The position numbers and the translations under genes are program-made. From Nitrosovibrio tenuis (lineage in GTDB: Bacteria; Pseudomonadota; Gammaproteobacteria; Burkholderiales; Nitrosomonadaceae): a stretch of DNA of 64,000 nucleotides. The notes below the pieces were generated by a model. The model was given only the letters and a program-made list of their open reading frames with translations. It did not search any database and was not told the origin of the DNA. Location of the stretch: assembly GCF_900109785.1 (NCBI RefSeq), contig NZ_FOBH01000006.1, forward strand, positions 62,001 to 126,000, written 5' to 3'. This document shows, in pieces, positions 20,438 through 27,648 of the stretch. Positions within the stretch are counted from its first letter, which is position 1. Each line of letters begins with the position of its first letter.

Positions 20438-21368
20438 CTCGCGAGCATCCTGCATGTAATCCTTCCCAACGAATCGTAACTCCATTAATTGGTCACTCAT
20501 CAGTCGGCCTTGGATCAAGGGCAAACTGAATCTGATCCTTTTATTTTTCTGACAGCAAGGTTTTCTTTTTTCGGACCTGGCTGTTACTCAAGTCGAACAC
20601 GTTTCCACGTTAACAGCTACGACCGAGTCGTGCCTCTCCGATGTGGATCAAGCAGGCTCCGATATTCTGGATCTGCATTGGCGGAAGCATTCCGCTCTAA
20701 AGAAACCTTGGTGCCGCCCAGAATACCCGGGGTCATGGTCACAGACCCATGGCTTGTTCGTTTGTGTCCAATCCCCAACTGGCTCACCGGGCAGACGACC
20801 GGAGTACAACAGCCAGGCGATGGCAGCATCCACTCAGACGCGCTGCGCCACTTTTAAACGCATCAGGTGAAGCATAGCGCTTCCCGTCAGACGGGGCTGC
20901 TCAGGATGTGCTAGCTCGCCCGAGCCAACTTATGTGCCAGTGCTTGACGACGGCAAAAGCAATTTGACGGTAACCTGAAAACCTGTTCTTTTAGAGAATA
21001 GGTCAATTTACCTGCTAATGCAGGATTGCGGGCGGAATTGATGAGGAGCCCTATAGTCTCCTGGACATATTCTGTAAGCGTATTGCAAATTCTGGAAAAA
21101 AACGCTGGATAAAAGATATAAAAGGATACCTTTGGTACTTGTAACATTCACAAATTGCTCACGCATACAAAATATATTCTTCACGCATCATGTGTTAATT
21201 TAGTCTATCCATTATTCACTTGTTATAACGAAACGGGCGGTATAAATCCGTTGCAGTTGATTTTGGCGTTACGGTTCCGCGCGGGTTTGGCTATGCCGCA
21301 CGACGCTGGCCAGCCTTACCGACGAGCCCTCACTTGATTCAGCACAGTCTCGTTCAATGGAGGTTACC
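20438..21368 (+). other. Gene-poor interval
   Basis: About 930 bases without a convincing gene on either strand. The open frames in it have no initiation signals, no recognisable domain and conflicting frames. No tRNA fold or terminator was identified. The 3' half (from about 20960) is AT-rich and probably contains the promoter of the gene at 21369. The 5' half could be remnant coding DNA, but I cannot name a family. Confidence 0.5.
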
Positions 21369-21839
21369 ATGCTTGGACACAGTCGACCCCGTGCCGCATC
21401 GTTGGCATGCATATGCTTATCGATATTGATGGTCAGCCAGAATGCTTTTGGGGAATCTCCCAATCCCTCTCTGCAGTCGCTACAAACGCAGATTGACGCG
21501 CTGCAGAACAAGGTTAGCTCGTTGCAAAATGCTCTCAACAAGCTCTGCGGGGACAACGTAAACTGCAACCAGCCAACCACAAACATGAATCTGGAACTTG
21601 TTAAGCAGACCTTTCATCACTCGGCAGCATCCGTTCGAACGGAGAGTGTAGCTTGTCCCGCAGGGAAAAAAGTGTTGTATGTTACCGGCTCGGCATATGT
21701 TACCTACCCGGGCAAATATGTTCCGGTTCTGTATGCAATCCCCAAGAATGACCGTTCGGGTGGGGAGGTTGCGGCGGGGGAACCGACGGGTGCAAGCACT
21801 CTCGACTTAACCGTATACCTTCTTTGCGCTAACGTTTAA
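21369..21839 (+). CDS. Secreted coiled-coil protein of unknown function
   Basis: 156 residues from the ATG at 21369, which follows GGAGG by five bases. A signal peptide (about 1-29, ending AFGES) is followed by a short coiled coil with heptads (SLQSLQTQIDALQNKVSSLQNALNKLCG). The C-terminal beta-rich domain has two Cys pairs, in CGDNVNC and CPAGKK...LLCANV. The layout resembles secreted trimeric or tail-type proteins with an N-terminal coiled-coil stalk. I do not recognise the family. It stands alone, with a gene-poor region upstream and a convergent transglycosylase gene downstream. Confidence 0.6.
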   Translation: MLGHSRPRAASLACICLSILMVSQNAFGESPNPSLQSLQTQIDALQNKVSSLQNALNKLCGDNVNCNQPTTNMNLELVKQTFHHSAASVRTESVACPAGKKVLYVTGSAYVTYPGKYVPVLYAIPKNDRSGGEVAAGEPTGASTLDLTVYLLCANV

Positions 21840-21867
21840 TTAGCGGGCTCACAAAGCGCGTGGCTAC

Positions 21868-21892
21868 ACCTCCATTTGGATCGAGAGGTGTC
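21868..21892. other. Inverted repeat between convergent genes
   Basis: ACACCTC and GAGGTGT are perfect 7-base inverted repeats around an 11-12 base loop. They lie between the convergent genes ending at 21839 and 21918. There is no T tract directly after the stem, so a terminator role is possible but not shown. Confidence 0.35.
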
Positions 21893-21917
21893 AGACTCGA
21901 TTGGTTCAAAGAGCTTT

Positions 21918-22571
21918 TTATGCTCCCCGTTTTGTTTGGGGCAGTTTGCTTAACTGATACCTGCGATAGAGATTCAGTACCTTCGGCACATAAGTTCTGG
22001 TCTCTACATACGGCGGGATCTGATATCCGTGTTTGACCACGCTGTTCTCTCCGGCATTATAGCCAGCCAGCGCCAGGCTTAAATTGCCATCAAACATTCT
22101 CAGCAGGTCGCTCAGGTAGCGGGCGCCGCCATGAAGGTTTTGCACGGGATCGAACCGATCGGTGACGCCGTACCGCTGCGCGGTTTCGGGCATGAGCTGC
22201 ATCAGTCCCGCAGCGCCTTTTTTTGAAACCGCCGCGGAGTTGTACCCCGACTCGGCGGATATTACCGCGTGTAGCAGTGCGCTTTCCAGGGCGTAAGTCC
22301 GGGCGATCGTGTCGATGATTGAACCGTACTGAACTTTAACAGCCGGCTCAGGCCGCCTGATGCGCGGGCGCGTGATGAATTGATAGCCAGCGCTGCGGTC
22401 TGACGCTGATCCTGTAAGTGGAACGTAACGGCGATCCGTTGGTACGTTGCTGAAATGCGTTACGCCATTTTCGTCGATAAACGAATAGATTTCTGCGTGG
22501 ACTGGCTGTGCCAGGCCGCATGCCAGCAAGACTCCAAGGATTAAAGGATGTAGGACGGGTTTCTTGATCAT
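21918..22571 (-). CDS. Lytic transglycosylase (SLT domain) with DUF4124
   Basis: Cleaves peptidoglycan glycan strands in the periplasm; 217 residues from the ATG at 22571. This gives a clean signal peptide (MIKKPVLHPLILGVLLACGL, cleavage after PVHA). A DUF4124 segment (IYSFIDENGVTHFSNVP) precedes the SLT goose-type lysozyme domain. The domain has the catalytic Glu in HAVISAESGYNSAAVSKKGAAGLMQLMPETAQRYGV and the conserved GGARYLSDLL and ALAGYNAGENSV. Upstream in-frame ATGs would put 47 residues before the signal peptide and are rejected. Monocistronic. Confidence 0.88.
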   Translation of the reverse strand: MIKKPVLHPLILGVLLACGLAQPVHAEIYSFIDENGVTHFSNVPTDRRYVPLTGSASDRSAGYQFITRPRIRRPEPAVKVQYGSIIDTIARTYALESALLHAVISAESGYNSAAVSKKGAAGLMQLMPETAQRYGVTDRFDPVQNLHGGARYLSDLLRMFDGNLSLALAGYNAGENSVVKHGYQIPPYVETRTYVPKVLNLYRRYQLSKLPQTKRGA

Positions 22572-22831
22572 GTGTGGTGAACCAACCAACCCTGGTTGCT
22601 TTCTTCTCCTGTAATCCGACTGACTCACAATTATACTCATGCCTATGGGAACGGATGCGATTGATAGGGCCATTTTGTACTCATATATTGACATAAGGAT
22701 GTATTCAGGCAACGCCTGACCTTATTTTCCGTTTTTCCACCTTCCTTCAGAATAATTGAAATCATTGTGAAAATATCGCTGGGGCGCGGCATATTCACCT
22801 TCGCATTTCGCCATGATAATGCGGTTGGGTT

Positions 22832-23323
22832 TCATTTGCTGTCGTGCTTGTGTCCATTACTACTGGCAACGAGTTCGCGGTAATTGTCAGGGGTTAAATG
22901 CGGCAGCCTCTGCAGGAAGGCGACGATATTCCAGATGTCGCCGTCACCCATGCTCTTGCCCCAAGCCGGCATGCCACTCATCTTGATGCCGTGCTTGATT
23001 GCCCAGAAAGCTTCACGCGGATCGACCTTGCCGATCTTGCGCCATGACGGAGGCTTGGGATACAGGCCCAGGCTCAACTCCGATTCTTCCATACCGGGTC
23101 CGAGGTGACAGTTGGTACACATCGCGTCGTAGTTCCCGGCACCCAGCTTGATGCGAGTGTCGATGTTCAAATCGGGCGGCGTTAGTGCCCCGGAACGCGC
23201 CTGCACCGAACTATCGCGTACTGTGTTGAGGATTTTGAAGGTTACCGGCCAATGGGGGTCGTCTGCCGCAATATTGAATATACCGGAGTAAATGAACACG
23301 GCAATGCCGAGAATCCCAATCAC
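22832..23323 (-). CDS. Membrane-anchored c-type cytochrome
   Basis: Single-haem cytochrome c, 163 residues from the GTG at 23323. An N-terminal membrane anchor (IGILGIAVFIYSGI) is followed by a haem site C-T-N-C-H at about residue 70 and an axial Met region in HGIKMSGMPAWGKSMGD. The C-terminal helix is DIWNIVAFLQRLPHL. The same frame stays open upstream, reading LIKTVKLLILAAV just before the GTG, which looks like the true start of the anchor helix. However, it offers no ATG, GTG or TTG start before the in-frame TGA at about 23413. The N-terminus is therefore uncertain. Probably an electron carrier; partner unknown. Confidence 0.8.
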   Translation of the reverse strand: MIGILGIAVFIYSGIFNIAADDPHWPVTFKILNTVRDSSVQARSGALTPPDLNIDTRIKLGAGNYDAMCTNCHLGPGMEESELSLGLYPKPPSWRKIGKVDPREAFWAIKHGIKMSGMPAWGKSMGDGDIWNIVAFLQRLPHLTPDNYRELVASSNGHKHDSK

Positions 23324-23474
23324 GGCGGCAAGGATCAGCAGTTTTACCGTTTTTATTAATGTTTCGAAAGTATATTCCTCGGGCCGAACAAAGAAGACTG
23401 GGATGCAGCCCCATCAGTTACAGCTCAGTGCGTGTGTTGCCGCAATAAAATAAACCCGCCGGGCGGTTTATTTG

Positions 23475-24278
23475 TCATATTCTGTCCACGTAATTCACGG
23501 GCGCATGGTCAGCCAGGGGCTTCGGTGGCGCAGAAAAACCGGTCCATCCAAGAGCGGAACCTGTCTCCGGTCCTTTTAACAATTGCAGAGCACCAACATG
23601 GCGGTATCCCAATACTTCCGGGGGCAGCGAGGTCAACGCATCCTCGTCATCAACAATTCTAAAGATAGGCAAGCTGCCCAATGAAGCCGCGAACGCTTCA
23701 TTCCCGACTCGTGGCGAGGCAAAAGTATAAACTGCCTGGGGGGCGCGGCGGAGCGCCGCAAGCGTGGCAAGCGCGGCGCCCAGGCTGTGCCCGGTATAGA
23801 AAACCGGACAGGCAAGCGTGGCAAGCTCCTTTTCCATGCTATTCCAGACCGAGTCAAGCGCTTTCCTGAAACCCTGGTGTACGCCCACGGTATTTTGATC
23901 GAGCGGGAGTATTCCAAATTCAAAATCGGTGATCAAGCTGTTAATGTTTTGCTCAGTGCCCCGAAATACCAGAACGGCAAATAACGGCTCTGCTGCGGAT
24001 TCGACCAGCATTGCTTGCGTATTCTGCGAAATAAAGAAACGGCGCTGTTTGAATCCCACGTTCTCCAGGAAACTGGTTCGGGTCGGCTGCCGGGGCGGGT
24101 CTTCTTCCTCTATGTCATGCCGATAGACTAGCCTGCTGAGCTCAGCGAGCCACAGCGCATTCCCACGGCTATAGACAGATTTGGCTTCCGGGTTGAATGG
24201 CGGAAATTTGTTGCGGGCGAAGAAGTCGGTCGCTTTTCCTGGCTGAAGTAGGTCCTCCCATGTTGTAACGGCCGACAT
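23475..24278 (-). CDS. Class 3 lipase family protein
   Basis: Alpha/beta hydrolase of the fungal-lipase (class 3) type; 267 residues. The nucleophile elbow is GHSLGAALA, preceded by VLVFRGTEQN (oxyanion-side strand). The acid/His part is in RIVDDEDALTSLPPE and the final DHAPVNYVDRI. There is no signal peptide, so it acts in the cytoplasm or is exported by another route. Start supported by AAGGAG seven bases before the ATG. It follows ksgA by 118 bases on the same strand. The substrate is unknown. Confidence 0.85.
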   Translation of the reverse strand: MSAVTTWEDLLQPGKATDFFARNKFPPFNPEAKSVYSRGNALWLAELSRLVYRHDIEEEDPPRQPTRTSFLENVGFKQRRFFISQNTQAMLVESAAEPLFAVLVFRGTEQNINSLITDFEFGILPLDQNTVGVHQGFRKALDSVWNSMEKELATLACPVFYTGHSLGAALATLAALRRAPQAVYTFASPRVGNEAFAASLGSLPIFRIVDDEDALTSLPPEVLGYRHVGALQLLKGPETGSALGWTGFSAPPKPLADHAPVNYVDRI

Positions 24279-24396
24279 CGTTTCTCCTTTGCATCCGACC
24301 CAAGCTTTTTTATAGGCTGTATGACTGCAAATGGCAAAATCGAGGTTGCAGCTCCACAGTGGGAGACGTTAACAAATAGGGCGAACCACCGCGCTA

Positions 24397-25164
24397 TCAT
24401 TTGCTTAGATGTTCTGCAATCGCCACAAACTGCGCTACCGATAGATTCTCCGCCCGCTGGCCTGGATCGATTTCAAGCCGCTGGTAATCCTCCGGTTTGA
24501 GATGGTCGCGCAGCGTGTTGCGCAGGGTTTTGCGTCGTTGCGCGAATGCGGCGGACACAATGGCGGAAAATAGTTTTTCCCTGTCTGCCGCGATAAGCGG
24601 CTGTCTGCGCGGGATCATGCGGACTACTGCGGACTCTACTTTTGGTGCGGGGCAGAAGCTCTCGGGTGGGACAATGAAAAGCTGTTCCATTTCGAAACGG
24701 CATTGAAGCATGACAGAAAGCCGTCCGTAATTCGAGTTGGAAGGAGCAGCTACCATGCGCGCCACTACTTCCTTTTGCAACAGGAAGTGCATGTCCCGGA
24801 CCCCTTTTGCGAATTGGCTCAAATGAAACAGGAGGGGGGTGGAAATATTGTACGGAAGGTTGCCTACCACCCGAAGATCGTTCCCCAAGGTTGAGAAGTC
24901 GAATTCAAGGGCGTCGCCCGTGTATATAACCAACGTGTCCTGGGAAAACGCCCCGCGCAGGCGTTCGACGATATCCCGGTCGATTTCCACCACATGCAGA
25001 CAACGGAGAAATTGCAGCAAAGGCCGCGTCAGCGCACCCAGTCCAGGGCCGATCTCAACCAGTAGGTCGTCCTTGGATGGATGAATAGCACGAACAATGT
25101 CGGTTACGATCTGAGGATCAACGAGAAAATTCTGGCCGAAGCGCTTACGGGGTACGTGACGCAT
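24397..25164 (-). CDS. rsmA: 16S rRNA A1518/A1519 dimethyltransferase
   Basis: KsgA/RsmA dimethylates two adjacent adenines in helix 45 of 16S rRNA; 255 residues. SAM-binding motif VEIGPGLGALT, then NLPYNIS (catalytic motif IV) and FCPAPKVESAVV. The start MRHVPRKRFGQNFL is typical. It follows pdxA after 110 bases in the conserved lptD-surA-pdxA-rsmA order. Confidence 0.96.
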   Translation of the reverse strand: MRHVPRKRFGQNFLVDPQIVTDIVRAIHPSKDDLLVEIGPGLGALTRPLLQFLRCLHVVEIDRDIVERLRGAFSQDTLVIYTGDALEFDFSTLGNDLRVVGNLPYNISTPLLFHLSQFAKGVRDMHFLLQKEVVARMVAAPSNSNYGRLSVMLQCRFEMEQLFIVPPESFCPAPKVESAVVRMIPRRQPLIAADREKLFSAIVSAAFAQRRKTLRNTLRDHLKPEDYQRLEIDPGQRAENLSVAQFVAIAEHLSK

Positions 25165-25240
25165 AATATGCCAGGGTCGCAGAACCTGTTCTTATGTATT
25201 GAGATGCCCGCCACGAGTTTTCGGGTGGCATCAATTAGAC

Positions 25241-25280
25241 GATCTATTCCAATCTATTCCGATCTATTCCAATCTATTTC
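25241..25280 (-). repeat. Four tandem 10-base repeats at the end of pdxA
   Basis: GATCTATTCC, AATCTATTCC, GATCTATTCC, AATCTATTTC in a row, or two copies of a 20-base unit. The array starts inside the last codons of pdxA and covers its stop region. It may be a slippage-generated minisatellite. Confidence 0.9.
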
Positions 25281-26308
25281 CGGTTTTCAGCCAGTACCGC
25301 CGCCATTTGGATTGCGGCAATCAGACTGCCCGGATCGGCCTCCCCGGTTCCGGCCAACTCCAACGCGGTGCCATGGTCCACCGAGGTGCGAATTATCGGC
25401 AAGCCCAGCGTTACATTGACTGCCGTGCCAAAGCTGGCGTGTTTGAGAACCGGCAAGCCTTGATCGTGATACATGGCGAGAATGCAATCATATCCTTTTA
25501 GTTTGGATGGGTTGAACAAGGTGTCGGCGGGCAAGGGGCCGATCAAATCCATCCCGATCGCGCGTAGCCTGTCGAGCGCTGGGATGATGATATCTATCTC
25601 TTCTCGGCCAAGATGGCCCAATTCACCGGCATGAGGGTTCAACCCAGCCACGGCGATGCGTGGCTTGGGGATCGCAAAGCGTGCGATCAAGTCCTGCCGA
25701 ATTATGCTGAGTTTCTGCTCCAGCAGGCGCTGTGTAATAGCCCCGGACACATCCTTGAGCGGTAGATGGGTGGTGGCAAGCGTTACCCGCATTCCCCCCC
25801 CGACGAGCATCATGACTGCCTGGCCGTTCATGAGATGGGACAGGTATTCCGTGTGGCCGGTAAACGCAATGCCGGCATCGTTGATGATGCTCTTATGCAC
25901 TGGCGCGGTAACCATTGCATCGAATTCGCCGCTGTGGCACCCCTCAGCAGCGCATTCCAGCGTATTTAGAACGTAACGCGCATTGGCCGCATCCAGTTTG
26001 CCCGGCGTTGCAGGTCCGGCGAGCGGGATGTGCAGGATACGTAACGCACCCGCCTTGTGCTCAGCATTAGCGGGGGGCGGGTAGTCGATTATTTCCAGGG
26101 GAAGCCGTAATAAACTGGCACGTTCCTGCAACAGTTCACGGTCGGCGATGACGACCAGGTTATATGGCAGATCCAGCTGGGCAATCTGAATGCACAGGTC
26201 GGGGCCGATTCCCGCCGGCTCGCCCGCTGTAAGAGCGAGTATCGGCTTCGCATCCGACTGCGGTCTCGGAGATGTATTCAGCGGTTTTTCGATTCTAACC
26301 TTCCTCAA
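25274..26308 (-). CDS. pdxA: 4-hydroxythreonine-4-phosphate dehydrogenase
   Basis: Pyridoxal phosphate synthesis enzyme, about 344 residues. Family motifs are LTAGEPAGIGPDL, TAPVHKSIINDAG, FTGHTEYLSHL, GLNPHAGELGHLG and the metal/substrate segment MYHDQGLPVLKH. There is no ATG at the right place. The TTG at 26308 lies inside the last codons of surA and is the most economical start. A frame reaching 26446 exists, but its extra residues have no family likeness and would overlap surA by 150 bases. The gene overlaps the surA end by 14 bases. Confidence 0.9.
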   Translation of the reverse strand: MRKVRIEKPLNTSPRPQSDAKPILALTAGEPAGIGPDLCIQIAQLDLPYNLVVIADRELLQERASLLRLPLEIIDYPPPANAEHKAGALRILHIPLAGPATPGKLDAANARYVLNTLECAAEGCHSGEFDAMVTAPVHKSIINDAGIAFTGHTEYLSHLMNGQAVMMLVGGGMRVTLATTHLPLKDVSGAITQRLLEQKLSIIRQDLIARFAIPKPRIAVAGLNPHAGELGHLGREEIDIIIPALDRLRAIGMDLIGPLPADTLFNPSKLKGYDCILAMYHDQGLPVLKHASFGTAVNVTLGLPIIRTSVDHGTALELAGTGEADPGSLIAAIQMAAVLAENRK

Positions 26309-27623
26309 GCCTGTATTCGACGTAAGCACGGTCGCGCAATCGCTGCAGCCATTCCTGAAAAGCGGCGTCCGCCTTGCGCGCTCTGATCGCCTGGCGTGCC
26401 GATTGACGCTGGCGTTCCTGGCTAACGTCCTTAGTCCGATGGTCAATAACGTTGATCAAGTGCCAGCCAAACGGACTCTGCACCGGCTCACTGATCTGGC
26501 CGGGTTTAAGCGTGCTCATGGCACGCTCGAATTCTGGCACAGTATCGCCGGGTGAGAGCCAGCCTAAGTCCCCGCCTGAAGGAGCGCTGGCATCCTCGGA
26601 ATGAAGTCTGGCCAGTTCGTCAAATTTACCGCCATGATCCAGGCGTTCCTTCAGCTCTACAATGCGGCGTCTTGCGTCGGCTTCGGAAGTCAGCTCGCTT
26701 ATTTTTACAAGAATATGGCGGGCATGGGTCTGATTCACTGTTGTTTCGCCCGATTTCTGATTACGGCGATCGACCAGCTTGAGAATATGTAAGCCGGCCT
26801 GGGTTTGAATGACCGGGGTGATCTCGCCGGGCTTCATGGGTGCCAATATCTCCGCAAATTTTTTGGTCAACTGGCCGCCGGGGCGCCAGTCAAGCAAGCC
26901 GCCGTCCATTGCGTCCGAGGATTCGGAGAATTCGGCAGCTACCCGCGCAAAGTCAGCACCGTTTTGTAATTGCGCAAGGGCGGCTTCTGCACGCAGCCGC
27001 CTGTCGGCGATTTGTGACACATTAGCCTGCTCGGGCAGTTGTATCAGAATATGGGCCAAACGGTATTCATCGTCATGATTGGATGAGCCTTCCTGGCTGT
27101 GGAGAAAATTGTCGACTTCTCCTTCGGTTACGTTAACCCGATTATTGACTTCGCGTTCCTTTAGCCGTACCAGAATGATCTCGTCGCGAATCTCGTTCCG
27201 GAACTTGTTAAAACTGATCCCGTCCCGTTCAAGCGCGCTATAAAATTCCGGCATCGTCATTTTGTTTTCCTGGGCGATACGCCGCAGGGTCTGGTCGAGT
27301 TCCGTATCGCTTACGGTAAGGCCGGTTTCTTTTGCAAGCTGTAACTGGACGCGGTTGAGGATGATGCGCTCCAGCAACTGTTTTTCCAATATCGCAGGGG
27401 CGGGCGGCTGCACGCCCTGCTTTTGGAGTTGCTTGAGGGTGGCTCTGAGCACCTCATTGAGTTCCTGGCGGGTAACCACATTCTCATTCACAACCGCCAC
27501 GATGCGATCTATGGTTTCGATGCCGCCTGCGGAAGGTTGCTGAGCAACGGCTGCTCCAATCACCAGCATGGTCAGCAGAATAGAATAGCGCACCAAAAAT
27601 TGGGTGCCCATGCGCATAAGCAT
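26295..27623 (-). CDS. surA: Periplasmic chaperone and peptidyl-prolyl isomerase SurA
   Basis: Escorts unfolded outer-membrane proteins such as LptD; 442 residues. The signal peptide ends near AAVAQQ. An N-terminal SurA domain (IDRIVAVVNENVVTRQELNEVL) is followed by two parvulin domains, starting EYRLAHILIQLPE and HARHILVKISE. Met-5 (MGTQFL) is an alternative start with no better ribosome site. It lies directly after lptD (25 bases), its main client, and upstream of pdxA. Confidence 0.95.
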   Translation of the reverse strand: MLMRMGTQFLVRYSILLTMLVIGAAVAQQPSAGGIETIDRIVAVVNENVVTRQELNEVLRATLKQLQKQGVQPPAPAILEKQLLERIILNRVQLQLAKETGLTVSDTELDQTLRRIAQENKMTMPEFYSALERDGISFNKFRNEIRDEIILVRLKEREVNNRVNVTEGEVDNFLHSQEGSSNHDDEYRLAHILIQLPEQANVSQIADRRLRAEAALAQLQNGADFARVAAEFSESSDAMDGGLLDWRPGGQLTKKFAEILAPMKPGEITPVIQTQAGLHILKLVDRRNQKSGETTVNQTHARHILVKISELTSEADARRRIVELKERLDHGGKFDELARLHSEDASAPSGGDLGWLSPGDTVPEFERAMSTLKPGQISEPVQSPFGWHLINVIDHRTKDVSQERQRQSARQAIRARKADAAFQEWLQRLRDRAYVEYRLEEG

Positions 27624-27648
27624 TATTACAAATTGCAGGGGATTGAAC

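Noticed and set aside
20489-20870. Overlapping open frames in the gene-poor interval, looked at as a possible transposase remnant
   Set aside because: No transposase motif (DDE, HUH or similar) could be found, and the frames conflict.
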